A stretch of DNA of 24,759 nt from Branchiibius sp. NY16-3462-2 (GCF_001594145.1 NZ_LVCF01000045.1:1-24759); one strand, 5' to 3'. Shown: positions 1 to 7,947, counted from the first letter of the stretch. Program-made: numbers and translations. The notes: generated by a model from the letters alone, not told the origin.

Positions 1-47
1 AGCCGTGTCGTGCGTCGGCTCGACCTGCTCTTCGTTCATGTCCTGCA

Positions 48-662
48 GTGTCATGCGTCCCTATTCCGATCCCGCCCACAGCAGTGGGCGTGTCACGGAC
101 CAGAAACACCGAAACTGCGATAGTCCCGGTCAACGACGGCGGCACGTTCGCGCCCGTCGACGAGGCGCAGGTCGCGTTCGTCGCCTCTCCCCCGGTGCGC
201 GATGTCGGCACCAGCGAGCTCGGCACGCTCAACCAGTTCGCCGGTCAGGCGTTCATCGACGACTGCCTCGGCCGGGCCGAAGGTGTTGCGGCCACCGCGC
301 AGGACGTGATGTGGGGCTTCGCCGGAGTCTTCCAGGTGCTGGGGGCTCGCGGCTTCGGAGTCACCGACTTCGACTCCGAATCGGGCCGTGTCGTGCATGG
401 CGCGTTCGGCCGCATCTACATCGGTACCGGCCACCACGGCTGCGTGATGTGGGACGAGGAAGGTCGCCGGTTGCTGGCGGCTGCCTCTACTCAACTGGCT
501 CCCGGATTCAACACCGGTGACACGCTCCCGCGCGTTTCCGCGCCGGCCGGCGTGACCGTCCAAAGCCCCGAGTTCGGCGACCTGACTCCGCTGGCGCAGT
601 TGTGCGCCATGCACCGCCAGTTCGCATCCACCATCGCTGACCGCGCGGCCGGCACCAACTGA
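48..662 (+). CDS. Unrecognised protein, 5' end uncertain
   Basis: I do not recognise this protein. The reading frame is open from the window edge, so the true start may lie upstream. GTG codons at 48, 84 and 90 are possible starts, and none has a clear ribosome binding site. There is no signal peptide or membrane segment in the visible part. The middle (about residues 55-150) mixes hydrophobic and Gly-rich stretches, including GFAGVFQVLGARGFGV and FGRIYIGTGHHGCVMW, which looks like a compact globular domain. The stop is 15 bases before the start of the next gene, a secreted peptidase, so the two are probably co-transcribed. An Arg-rich frame overlapping it from base 5 was judged a shadow. Function is unknown. 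Confidence 0.6.
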   Translation: MSCVPIPIPPTAVGVSRTRNTETAIVPVNDGGTFAPVDEAQVAFVASPPVRDVGTSELGTLNQFAGQAFIDDCLGRAEGVAATAQDVMWGFAGVFQVLGARGFGVTDFDSESGRVVHGAFGRIYIGTGHHGCVMWDEEGRRLLAAASTQLAPGFNTGDTLPRVSAPAGVTVQSPEFGDLTPLAQLCAMHRQFASTIADRAAGTN

Positions 663-677
663 AAGGCATCACCCTGG

Positions 678-1889
678 ATGTTCAACTCAATCGCCAGTAA
701 AGGCGCCATTGCCGTACTCGGCCTGGTCAGCGTGGCCGGAGGTGTTGCCGCCGCGGTCGCACCACACGCTGATGCCGCCGCCAGTCCGTCGGCTGCTTCC
801 TGCACTGTGGTCACCATCCACAAGGGTTCGACCGGTGCACTGGTCAAGACACTGCAGTCGCGGCTGGGCGGGCTGACCGCCGACGGCGTGTTCGGCAACC
901 TCACGCTGGCGAAGGTCAAGGCGTTCCAGAAGTCACACGGGCTGACCGCCGACGGCGTCGTCGGACCCAAGACCTGGACGGCGCTGGGCGGGTTCCCCTG
1001 CAGCAACGGTGGATCCAACACCACCGTGGTGACCAAGCAGGTCGCTTCGGGCATCGACTTCCTGTCGGTGCGCACCGGTCCGGGAACCGGGTACGCCCGG
1101 GTGGCCAAGCTGTCCCCCGGCACGAAGGTCACCGGCATCATCAACGGCGGCTGGATGAAGATCACCAGCGGTGGCTATGCCGGCAAGTACGTCGCGGCGT
1201 CTTACCTGATCGACGTGCCGAAGGTCGGCCCCAAGCCGCCCACCAGCAACGTGCATGGCTGGATCGCGACCACGGGTGGTATCACCGCGACTGTGCGTTC
1301 CGGGCCTGGGTTCAACTACGGCGTGCTGGGTCACAAGGCCAGTGGTGCAGCGGTTTCCGGCACGCAGGTGAACGCCGACTGGGTCAAGATCGCTGGCGGG
1401 TACATCAACCGTGGTGAGATCGAGACGACCTCGTCGTCGCTGACTCGGGTGAACGCCCAGATCCCGGTGTCGCAGTTGTGCGCGGTGAACGGGGCGTACA
1501 ACTCGCCGAACTCGTTCGACCCCGGTTACACGGTGAACACCACGCGGTACATCAACTGCTCGGCGGGCCGCGCACTGGACTCGTTGCAGGCGGCGTACAA
1601 GGCCAAGTTCGGGCACTACGCCAACATCGACCTGGCCTACCGGGACTGGGCCGAGCAGCAGTATTGGTACAACAAGCTCGGCCCGGCGCAGGCGAACAAG
1701 CCCGGTACCTCCAACCACGGCATGGGCCTGGCGGTCGACTTCCAGGAGTGGCACGGCCACACCACCGAGTTCGACTGGGGCGGTGTGGGTTCCAACTGGT
1801 TGCGGGCCAACGGCGGCAAGTACGGGTTCACCCAGCCGTACGCCTACGGCACCACCGGTGAGTCCTACCACTTCAACTTCACCGGCTGA
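678..1889 (+). CDS. Secreted D-Ala-D-Ala carboxypeptidase (M15B type) with PG-binding and SH3 domains
   Basis: This 403-residue exported zinc peptidase probably trims or cleaves peptidoglycan stem peptides outside the cell. Residues 1-36 form a signal peptide. Residues 43-107 are a PG_binding_1 domain (two DG[VI]xG repeats, TADGVFG and TADGVVG). Two SH3b-like domains follow at about 118-178 and 190-250, with VRTGPGTGY and VRSGPGFNY motifs. Residues 255-403 are the VanY/DacB-type catalytic domain: SNHGMGLAVDF gives zinc ligands His347 and Asp354, and ESYHF gives Glu395 and His398. The family usually has Trp where Tyr397 stands. A GAAAGG ribosome binding site lies at 661-666. It is followed by a hairpin terminator, and then by a second peptidase of related architecture. 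Confidence 0.9.
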   Translation: MFNSIASKGAIAVLGLVSVAGGVAAAVAPHADAAASPSAASCTVVTIHKGSTGALVKTLQSRLGGLTADGVFGNLTLAKVKAFQKSHGLTADGVVGPKTWTALGGFPCSNGGSNTTVVTKQVASGIDFLSVRTGPGTGYARVAKLSPGTKVTGIINGGWMKITSGGYAGKYVAASYLIDVPKVGPKPPTSNVHGWIATTGGITATVRSGPGFNYGVLGHKASGAAVSGTQVNADWVKIAGGYINRGEIETTSSSLTRVNAQIPVSQLCAVNGAYNSPNSFDPGYTVNTTRYINCSAGRALDSLQAAYKAKFGHYANIDLAYRDWAEQQYWYNKLGPAQANKPGTSNHGMGLAVDFQEWHGHTTEFDWGGVGSNWLRANGGKYGFTQPYAYGTTGESYHFNFTG

Positions 1890-1910
1890 GCTGAGCAACT
1901 CCCCTGTTCG

Positions 1911-1944
1911 CGCACTGCGCCCCGGACCCCCGGGGCGCAGTGCG
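1911..1944 (+). terminator. Strong GC hairpin, likely terminator
   Basis: A perfect 15-bp inverted repeat (CGCACTGCGCCCCGG and its complement) with a 4-nt loop starts 22 bases after the peptidase stop and is followed by TTTCCC. It separates this gene from the next peptidase, so the next gene either has its own promoter or depends on read-through. Confidence 0.75.
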
Positions 1945-1986
1945 TTTCCCGTACATCTCAAGAAGACAACTTCGGAAGGAATCATC

Positions 1987-2868
1987 TTGTCTCACAACCT
2001 TGTTCGGCTTCTCGCCGGCACCGGTGCCGCAGTCGCGCTTGGCGCGACCCTCGTGGCCGCTCCGTCGGCCTCGGCTGCCACCAGCACGTTGTCCTGTTCG
2101 GTGGTCGCTACCAAGTCCGGCGACAGCGGTGTCCTGGTGTCCGCGATCCAGTCTCGGCTGCGGGTCAGCGTCGACGGTGTGTTCGGACCTCGAACCAAAG
2201 CCGCAGTCGTGGCGTTCCAGAAGTCGCACCGTCTCGTGGCCGATGGCATCGTCGGCCCGCTCACCTGGTCAGCGCTCGGTGGCTTCCCGTGCTCGGCGGT
2301 GGGAACCTCTGTCGCTGCGAGTGTTTCGAGCATCACCCCGGCTCTCGCGACACGGATGAAGACGTCCTACCGGGCTGGCTGTCCGGTGCCACTGAGCGGT
2401 CTGCGCTACGTGAAGGTGCCGTATTGGGGGTACGACCAGCGCTACCACGTTGGAGAACTGGTGGTGAACGCCAGTATCGCCTCGGCCACGGTCACCGCGT
2501 TCAACACGCTGGCCCGTAATCACTTCCCGATCCAGCAGATGCGCCTAGTCGACGACTTCGGCGGCAACGACGACAACTCGGTGAAAGCCAACAACACCTC
2601 GGCCTACAACTGCCGCAAGATCACCAACGGCACCGGCTGGTCGATGCACGCCTACGGCAAGGCGATCGACATCAACCCGTGGGTGAATCCGTACGTGTAC
2701 CAAGGACATCCGCAGTACGGCGTCAGCACCTACGTCCCGCGGACACCGGGCAAGGGCAAGATCCTGTGCGGCGACGCAACGTACAAGGCATTCACGGCGG
2801 GTGGCTTCAGTTGGGGCGGCGACTGGAAGGCCGGGGTGTTGGACTACCAGCATTTCGAGCACCGGTAG
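1987..2868 (+). CDS. Secreted M15C peptidoglycan peptidase with PG-binding domain
   Basis: The product is a 293-residue secreted zinc peptidase of the M15C type, the family of L-alanyl-D-glutamate endopeptidases such as CwlK and phage endolysins. TTG at 1987 is chosen because GGAAGGA (1974-1980) stands 6 bases before it and it begins directly into a signal peptide (about residues 1-31). A PG_binding_1 domain spans about 36-101 (VDGVFGPRT, VADGIVGPLTW). The catalytic domain covers about 125-293: WSMHAYGKAIDINP supplies His221 and Asp228, and DYQHFEH supplies catalytic Asp286 and zinc ligand His289. The PG-binding domain resembles that of the upstream peptidase, so the two probably arose from a shared module. 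Exact bond specificity is inferred from the family. Confidence 0.87.
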   Translation: MSHNLVRLLAGTGAAVALGATLVAAPSASAATSTLSCSVVATKSGDSGVLVSAIQSRLRVSVDGVFGPRTKAAVVAFQKSHRLVADGIVGPLTWSALGGFPCSAVGTSVAASVSSITPALATRMKTSYRAGCPVPLSGLRYVKVPYWGYDQRYHVGELVVNASIASATVTAFNTLARNHFPIQQMRLVDDFGGNDDNSVKANNTSAYNCRKITNGTGWSMHAYGKAIDINPWVNPYVYQGHPQYGVSTYVPRTPGKGKILCGDATYKAFTAGGFSWGGDWKAGVLDYQHFEHR

Positions 2869-2896
2869 CCCTGGCGAAAGTTTCTCGCTGCGGTCA

Positions 2897-2924
2897 TTGC
2901 GTCTTCGAGAAGCTGCTCTATACC
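2897..2924 (+). promoter_or_regulatory. Candidate promoter of the surface-protein gene
   Basis: TTGCGT (2897-2902) and TATACC (2919-2924) are separated by 16 bases and lie just after the M15C gene stop. Transcription would begin near 2931, placing both following hairpins in the 5' leader of the surface-protein mRNA. The boxes are imperfect, so this is a candidate only. Confidence 0.35.
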
Positions 2925-2932
2925 GTTGTCAG

Positions 2933-2977
2933 TACACGCAATTCGTGTAGAACCCCGGGCCTTGTCGGCCCGGGGTT
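2933..2977 (+). terminator. Two adjacent hairpins: small palindrome plus GC terminator
   Basis: TACACG-5 nt-CGTGTA (2933-2949) is followed at once by an 11-bp perfect stem AACCCCGGGCC/GGCCCGGGGTT with a 5-nt loop (2951-2977) and TTTCG. The second is a good terminator for the peptidase gene. If transcription starts near 2931 instead, both would form a structured leader. A GAGGAA ribosome binding site for the next gene follows at 2995-3000. Confidence 0.6.
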
Positions 2978-3007
2978 TCGTCGTGTTACCACCCGAGGAA
3001 CAGCAAA

Positions 3008-6000
3008 ATGACTCAGACTCTCCAGCCGCGTCACGCGGCTCCCGTCACTCCCTCCAGCTACGGCCGCGGTGCGCGCGCTGTTGCGTTTGCCGGTCTGGCT
3101 GCCGTCGGTTTCGGCATCGCCGCACCGGCCATGGCCGCGACTCCGCCCAAGCCGGTCAGCAGCTACTGGCTGTCGGCGAACACCAACCACCCGCAGCCGC
3201 TTGCTGGGACCAAGTTGGGTTCGTCCCAGGGCTTCCGGGCACACGGCTTCGTGAACATGGCCTCGGGCAAGGTGTACTACTGCGCCCAGGACGAGAAGAC
3301 CGGCCCGTCCGGCAATGGCTACAACTCCATCGCCGACAGCACCTGGTCGACCCCGGTGCGGGTCACCGGTGCGTACACCGGTACCGAGGGCAAGTACACG
3401 GCGACCACGCTGGAGGAGGCCGCGTACGTCATCAACAAGTACGGCAACCCCTCCAAGTCGCTGCCGTTGGCGACGCGGGCCCGGATGGTCACCGCCGTCG
3501 ACGCGCTCAACGGTTACCTGGCCGGCAACAGCAAGGAGCACATGCTGGAAGCGTCGCCGGGTCTGCCCAGTGCGGGCGTCCCCGCGACCACGGCTGTTGC
3601 GGACTACACGGCGACCAAGGCGCTGTTCAACCAGTACCTCGCTGAGGCGCAGAAGTACCACGGTGCGCAGACGATGGTCGTCAACGGCGCAGCCGGTGGC
3701 AAGGTCGGTGCGACCGGGACCGTCAGTTTCGGGGCGAAGGCCAACGCCAGCGGCCTGTACGTGCCCGGCGAGACCTACACCGCGACGCTGACCGGCGGCG
3801 CGACGTTCGCCGACGGCTCGACCACCAAGACCGGCACCACCGGCACGGCGCTGACCTCGCTGCAGGTGAAGTACACCGGAACGGCGAGGGCGACGCTGTC
3901 GGTGTCCACGACCACCCCCGACTACGGTCTGTGGATCACCAAGAGCCCCAAGTGGCAGAACTTGTGGATCGGTGGCACCGAGGCCACCCCGATCAAGGCC
4001 GCAGCCGCGTGGAGCGCGACGACCAACGGGTACACCCCGAAGCTGACCACTGCGGTCAGCATCGCGAACGGCAAGGTGGGGCAGTCCCTGACCGACACCA
4101 TCAAGGGCTCCGGCTTCCCGGCCGGAGTGACGGTGACCGGTACCGACGATCTGTACTTCCTGCCGTACGGCTCCACGGTCACCCAGGGTGCCGTGCCGTC
4201 CAACGCCACCAAGGTCACGACCCTGCCGTGGTCGGGCAAGACCGACGCGCAGGGCAACCTGACCGTGGTCACCTCGGCCTACAAGCCGACCAAGGCCGGC
4301 ATCTACGTGTTCGTGGAGCACTCCGCGGCGGGCAGCAACGACACCTCGACCTGGGCCGCCTACAGCGGGCAGTTCGGTGAGGCCACCGAGTCCTCGGTGT
4401 TCACCAAGGCCGAGACCCCGACCATCGCCACGCAAGTCCAGGCGGGCCAGGACATCAGCAAGCCGTTGTCCGACAACGTGATCGGCTCAGGGTTCCCCTC
4501 GGGCGCGAAGGTCACCGGCACCGACGACCTGTACTACCTGCCCTACGGCACCAAGGTCACCGAGTCCGACACGGTGCCCGCCAACGCCGTCAAGGTCGGC
4601 TCCTACGACTGGTCGGCCACCGCTGACTCCGACGGCGACCTGCAGGCCACCACGGCCCCGGTCACGGTGACCAAGCCCGGCGTGTACGTCTACGTCGAGA
4701 CCGCGAACGCGGGCAGCGCCAGCGGCAGCACCTGGGGCAAGATCACCGGCACGTTCGGCGACACCGACGAGACGGTGTCTCTGACCAGCCCGACCAGCCC
4801 GGTGGTGACCACCCAGATCCAGGCGGGCACCGACGTGGCCAAGCCGATCTCGGACACCATCAACGGGTCCGGGTTCCCGGCCGGCGCGACCGTCACGGGT
4901 AACGACGACCTGTACTTCGTGCCCTACGGCACGCAGATCGTCGAAGGCACCGTGCCGGCCAACGCGCAGAAGATCACCACCTACACGTGGAGCGCCACCG
5001 CCGACGGGTCTGGCAAGGTCACCGCGACCACGCCGAACTACACCCCGACCAAGGCTGGGACGTACGTGTTCGTGGAGTCGGCCAATGCGGGGAACCACGG
5101 CGGTTACACCTGGGGCAAAATCACCGGCAAGTTCGGCTCCAAGACCGAGTCCGCGTCGCTGACCAAGGCGGGCGCGCCCAGCGTCACCACCCAGATCCAG
5201 GCCGGGCAGGACATCTCCAAGCCGATCAGCGACCAGATCAACGGCTCCGGCTTCCCCGCCGGTGTCTCGGTCAAGGGCACCGACGACCTGTACTACCTGC
5301 CCTACGGCACCAAGCTCAGCCCCTCCGATGAGGTGCCAGCCAACGCCGTCAAGGTGGGTTCGTACGAGTGGTCGGCCACCTCTGACGCCAGTGGCAACGT
5401 CTCGGCCAAGACCCCGACGTACACCGCGGCCAAGCCGGGCCTGTACGTCTACCGCGAGGCTGTCACCGCAGGCTCGGGCGTCGGAGTCACCTGGGGCAAC
5501 ATCAAGGGCAGGTTCGGTGAGCACACCGAGTCGGCCTCCCTGGTGAAGAACGTCACCCCGAAGGTGTCGACCAAGGTGTCCAACACCACCGTCAAGCAGG
5601 GCGACGCCCTGTCCGACACGGTGCTGGGTTCCGGCTTCCCGGCCGGTGCCACGGTCAAGGGTTCTGACGACCTGTACTACCTGCCCAAGGGTGTCGCCGT
5701 CACCACCGACGGTTCGATCCCCAAGGGCGCGGTCAAGGTCGGCTCGTTCACCTGGTCCGGCAAGGCCGACGCCAAGGGCAACCTGTCGACGACGACGGCC
5801 AAGTACACCGTCAACAAGACCGACGGCACCTACGTGTACGTGGAGTCCGCCAAGAGCGGCAACCACCAGGGACACGTCTGGCCTGCGGTGAAGGGCAAGT
5901 TCGGGCAGAAGGCCGAGACCTCGAACATCAAGACGCCCAAGCCGCCCGTCGTTCCCACCGGTGACGCCGAGATGTTCGGTGTCGACACTGGGGCGCTGGC

Positions 6001-6085
6001 CGTCGGTGGCCTGATCACCGTGGTTGGAGCCTCGGGCCTGATCGGGGCCTTCCGCCTGCGCCGCAAGGCAACTCAGGAGAACTGA
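3008..6085 (+). CDS. Large repeat-bearing wall-anchored surface protein, thioester-domain-like N-terminus
   Basis: This 1025-residue exported protein is built for attachment to the wall. A long signal peptide ends near AMA (41-43). Residues about 50-225 resemble actinobacterial thioester-domain adhesins: VYYCAQDEKTG carries the conserved-position Cys92, and LEEAAYVINKYG is typical. The segment where such domains have T-Q reads A-T-R-A-R (155-159), so the cross-linking Gln seems to be Arg. A beta-rich domain follows (about 228-310), then five repeats of 126-128 residues (about 343-973), each with GSGFP[AS]G and DDLY[FY][LV]P. The C-terminus has a sorting-like VVPTG (981-985), a hydrophobic segment (about 995-1015) and an RLRRK tail. 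The sortase gene follows 107 bases downstream and probably anchors it. Cys and anchor are seen; the adhesin role is inferred. Confidence 0.85.
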   Translation: MTQTLQPRHAAPVTPSSYGRGARAVAFAGLAAVGFGIAAPAMAATPPKPVSSYWLSANTNHPQPLAGTKLGSSQGFRAHGFVNMASGKVYYCAQDEKTGPSGNGYNSIADSTWSTPVRVTGAYTGTEGKYTATTLEEAAYVINKYGNPSKSLPLATRARMVTAVDALNGYLAGNSKEHMLEASPGLPSAGVPATTAVADYTATKALFNQYLAEAQKYHGAQTMVVNGAAGGKVGATGTVSFGAKANASGLYVPGETYTATLTGGATFADGSTTKTGTTGTALTSLQVKYTGTARATLSVSTTTPDYGLWITKSPKWQNLWIGGTEATPIKAAAAWSATTNGYTPKLTTAVSIANGKVGQSLTDTIKGSGFPAGVTVTGTDDLYFLPYGSTVTQGAVPSNATKVTTLPWSGKTDAQGNLTVVTSAYKPTKAGIYVFVEHSAAGSNDTSTWAAYSGQFGEATESSVFTKAETPTIATQVQAGQDISKPLSDNVIGSGFPSGAKVTGTDDLYYLPYGTKVTESDTVPANAVKVGSYDWSATADSDGDLQATTAPVTVTKPGVYVYVETANAGSASGSTWGKITGTFGDTDETVSLTSPTSPVVTTQIQAGTDVAKPISDTINGSGFPAGATVTGNDDLYFVPYGTQIVEGTVPANAQKITTYTWSATADGSGKVTATTPNYTPTKAGTYVFVESANAGNHGGYTWGKITGKFGSKTESASLTKAGAPSVTTQIQAGQDISKPISDQINGSGFPAGVSVKGTDDLYYLPYGTKLSPSDEVPANAVKVGSYEWSATSDASGNVSAKTPTYTAAKPGLYVYREAVTAGSGVGVTWGNIKGRFGEHTESASLVKNVTPKVSTKVSNTTVKQGDALSDTVLGSGFPAGATVKGSDDLYYLPKGVAVTTDGSIPKGAVKVGSFTWSGKADAKGNLSTTTAKYTVNKTDGTYVYVESAKSGNHQGHVWPAVKGKFGQKAETSNIKTPKPPVVPTGDAEMFGVDTGALAVGGLITVVGASGLIGAFRLRRKATQEN
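4034..5926 (+). repeat. Five tandem protein repeats of about 380 bp
   Basis: The motif GSGFP recurs at residues 367, 493, 620, 746 and 874, a period of 126, 127, 126 and 128 codons. Repeats 2, 3 and 4 are the most alike (shared TQ[IV]QAG and AKPISD/SKPISD), while repeats 1 and 5 are more diverged. This suggests internal expansion of the middle units in an extracellular stalk. Confidence 0.85.
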
Positions 6086-6120
6086 CTCGGGGTCACCTGA
6101 GTTAGCGGAAGCGTTCCAAG

Positions 6121-6156
6121 CAGACGGGGGTGTCGAGCGATCGACACCCCCGTCTG
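6121..6156 (+). terminator. Hairpin between surface protein and sortase
   Basis: A perfect 16-bp stem (CAGACGGGGGTGTCGA and its complement) with a 4-nt GCGA loop lies 35 bases after the surface-protein stop. It has no long T run, so partial read-through into the sortase gene is plausible and would keep sortase levels below those of its substrate. Confidence 0.65.
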
Positions 6157-6192
6157 TGCACCCCGACACCAACCAAGGAAGCACCACCGACC

Positions 6193-7062
6193 ATGAAGAC
6201 CGCCCAACGCAATCGCAACGCAGCCCTGCTGGCCATGGCCATCCTCGGCACCGCAGGCGTCGGCGGCGGCGCGTACACCGCGATCCACGCCGCCACCCAC
6301 CCGGTGCTCGAACAAGCCGTCGCAGATCCGAGTAGCACGCAGGCTGCGACACCCACGACAGGACCGAGCGCGTCGAGCCAGTCCGGCCTGATCAAGGTGC
6401 CGCCCGCCGCGACCCATAGCGCCCCGGCCCTGCCGGTCGCGCGGGCCACCGCCACGGCCAACCCGGACGACAACGACGGCGCGGACCGTCGCGCGGCGTA
6501 CACCGGGGACAACTCCGGCTCGATCCGCAACGTGGCAGCCACCATCCGCGACGCCAACACCGAGCACGCAGCGAACGCCTCGACCTCGAAGGTCACCACG
6601 CTGCACCCGAACCGGGTTCTGATCCCGAGCATCGGCGTGCTGGCTTCGGTCATCCCCGAGAAAGTCTCGGCCGGCTACCTGACGATCCCCGCGCAGAGCT
6701 GGCGCGCCGCCTGGTACAACCAGTCTGCGGCCCTGAACGCCAGCACGGGCAACACGGTGATCGCTGGCCACGTCAGTCTCGGCGGAACGCCAGGAGTCTT
6801 CGCGAATCTCTCGAAGCTCAATGTGGGCTCGCTGATCTACACCAGTGACGGCAGCGGTAAGACGACCGCCTGGCGCGTGGCGACCAAGAACCTCTACGGC
6901 AAACGCGCACTACCCGACGAGGTGTTCTACCCCGCCACCCAGCGCATGCTCACCCTCATCACCTGCGGTGGAGCGATGGGCACCGTGGCTGGTCCGGCTG
7001 GTTCTTATTACGGCCACGAGGACAACGAGGTCGTGCAGGCTGTGCCGGTCGCTACGAACTGA
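6193..7062 (+). CDS. Class E/F-like sortase, without the usual C-terminal arginine
   Basis: The 289-residue product is a membrane-anchored transpeptidase that would join the LPXTG-like protein upstream to the cell wall. ATG 6193 follows AAGGAAG (about 6175-6181). Residues 10-30 are a single N-terminal TM anchor. A low-complexity Ala/Thr/Pro-rich linker runs to about 135, and the sortase domain is 136-289. TVIAGHVS gives His193 and TLITCGG gives Cys258. In known sortases an Arg follows the Cys by several residues (YRDN in class F). Here the whole tail 259-289 contains no Arg or Lys, and the matching place reads GHEDNEVV. The enzyme may use another residue, or be weak or inactive. Class assignment is by motif only. 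Confidence 0.85.
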   Translation: MKTAQRNRNAALLAMAILGTAGVGGGAYTAIHAATHPVLEQAVADPSSTQAATPTTGPSASSQSGLIKVPPAATHSAPALPVARATATANPDDNDGADRRAAYTGDNSGSIRNVAATIRDANTEHAANASTSKVTTLHPNRVLIPSIGVLASVIPEKVSAGYLTIPAQSWRAAWYNQSAALNASTGNTVIAGHVSLGGTPGVFANLSKLNVGSLIYTSDGSGKTTAWRVATKNLYGKRALPDEVFYPATQRMLTLITCGGAMGTVAGPAGSYYGHEDNEVVQAVPVATN

Positions 7063-7090
7063 GTGCTCGATTCAGCGAGCACTCAGTTCG
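7055..7090. terminator. Bidirectional terminator between convergent genes
   Basis: A perfect 15-bp stem (CGAACTGAGTGCTCG and its complement) with a 6-nt loop overlaps the sortase stop codon and ends next to the stop of the convergent small gene, so it can serve both. Confidence 0.7.
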
Positions 7091-7402
7091 CTACCGCAAC
7101 CCGAAGGCTCGGTTCGGGTCTGCCGGCACGGGCCGTAGGTCGCTGGCGTCGACCCATAGCTGGACTACTACCGGGTCGTTGGTCTGCTTCGTGCGCTCAG
7201 TTCCGTCGAGCGTCGGGTCGTCGACCAGCACGACGAGGGCCTGCCAGCGATAGGACACGCGCCGCCATGTCACGACCAGACCCTGTCGCGGGGTCTGATG
7301 AGGGTGGACGCGCGCTGCGGGGCCGTCGCCGGGCAGCTTGACCCAGACGTGCCGGGTGGTCTTCGGGGTGCGCCAGGTGCGTTCCCGTTTGGACTGCCCC
7401 AT
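7091..7402 (-). CDS. Small basic hypothetical protein
   Basis: This 103-residue protein is not recognised. It has a basic N-terminus (GQSKRERTWRTPKTTRHVWV), then a short beta-rich region with RQGLVVTWRR and RWQALVVLV, and ends DPNRAFGLR. It has no signal peptide or TM. GAGGG stands directly before the ATG, as it also does before the next small gene upstream. It lies 113 bases after that gene on the same strand, and a 7-bp inverted repeat GCGATAA-6 nt-TTATCGC (7447-7466) sits between them. Small proteins of this type often travel with actinobacterial integrative elements, which fits the integrase at the other end of the window. That link is inference. Confidence 0.6.
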   Translation of the reverse strand: MGQSKRERTWRTPKTTRHVWVKLPGDGPAARVHPHQTPRQGLVVTWRRVSYRWQALVVLVDDPTLDGTERTKQTNDPVVVQLWVDASDLRPVPADPNRAFGLR

Positions 7403-7515
7403 CCCTCAAACTTAGGACACCTGTTCGACTCGGCGCTATGTCTACTGCGATAATTGCCCTTATCGCGGGTTGCAATCGCCTGACTGGAAGCGACTGGGCA
7501 CCATCCCAGACCCTG

Positions 7516-7800
7516 CTAACGAAGCACCTTGCAGCGCAGCGGGCGACCCTGTACCGCTCCGGTCACCACCAACAGCGGCGGATCGTTCGGCCCCCGCACT
7601 TCGCCCGGAGCTGCATGCGTCAAGCGGTCGGCGTCGAAGTAGATGTTCGGGGCGATGTCACACCCGGCCAGCAGCATCTCGCGCACCTGCTGCCAGTTCG
7701 GCCACACGCCCGACACCGCCACGACGTCACCGGGACGGAAATCGTGCCTCGGGGCATGCTGGCGCTGCTTGGCCACGCGGCGGGAACCAACGGTGCTCAT
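7516..7800 (-). CDS. Small hypothetical protein sharing its 5' end with a copy near int
   Basis: The product has 94 residues and is not recognised. It begins MSTVGSRRVAKQRQHAPRH, then DFRPGDVVAVSGVWPNW, a turn-rich stretch like a small beta-barrel (KOW-like) fold, and ends RCKVLR. GTGAGGGT lies right before the ATG as a ribosome binding site. The first eight codons and the leader are nearly identical to those of the truncated ORF at 22693-22803, beside the integrase. It is divergent from the 7948 gene and precedes the 7402 gene on its own strand. The gene was probably once directly downstream of int. Function is unknown. Confidence 0.6.
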   Translation of the reverse strand: MSTVGSRRVAKQRQHAPRHDFRPGDVVAVSGVWPNWQQVREMLLAGCDIAPNIYFDADRLTHAAPGEVRGPNDPPLLVVTGAVQGRPLRCKVLR

Positions 7801-7818
7801 ACCCTCACGGTGCGACGC
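7778..7818. repeat. 41-bp direct repeat, left copy
   Basis: It matches 22781-22821 in 40 of 41 bases, same orientation, the only difference being C at 7802 versus G at 22805. It covers the first eight codons plus the leader of the minus-strand ORFs starting at 7800 and 22803. The segment between the copies is the 15-kb envelope island. Confidence 0.85.
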
Positions 7819-7908
7819 CTGCCCGGCGAATCACCGCGTTGGGGCGCCCGGATTGGTCAAGATTCCCTCGGCACTCAGGCCCAGCAACCCGGAACTCTCA
7901 GGTCGGTG

Positions 7909-7941
7909 CTCAGCAAGCTCTCAACCAAAGGGGCGCAATCT
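7909..7941 (+). promoter_or_regulatory. Regulon promoter box 1 (CTCAG repeat plus -10)
   Basis: CTCAG-CAAGCT-CTCAA (7909-7924), 11 nt, then CAATCT (7936-7941) as -10, 6 nt, then the GTG start at 7948. A further CTCAG lies 12 bp upstream at 7897, giving three half-sites. The geometry is identical to the four other boxes in this island and implies a leaderless mRNA. Confidence 0.65.
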
Positions 7942-7947
7942 GAGACC

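Noticed and set aside
933..1985. 350-residue minus-strand ORF over the first peptidase
   Set aside because: Shadow frame, no start context, opposite a clear peptidase.
2918..4435. 505-residue minus-strand ORF opposite the surface-protein gene
   Set aside because: Arg/Gly/His-rich shadow of a high-GC coding frame; the plus strand has signal peptide, repeats and wall anchor.
4487..6352. 621-residue minus-strand ORF
   Set aside because: Its periodic Arg-Gly-Val composition mirrors the repeats of the surface protein in antisense.
7438..7947. N-terminal extension of the 7948 protein
   Set aside because: It runs antisense through the 7516-7800 gene and lacks domain sense; regulon box 1 places the start at 7948.
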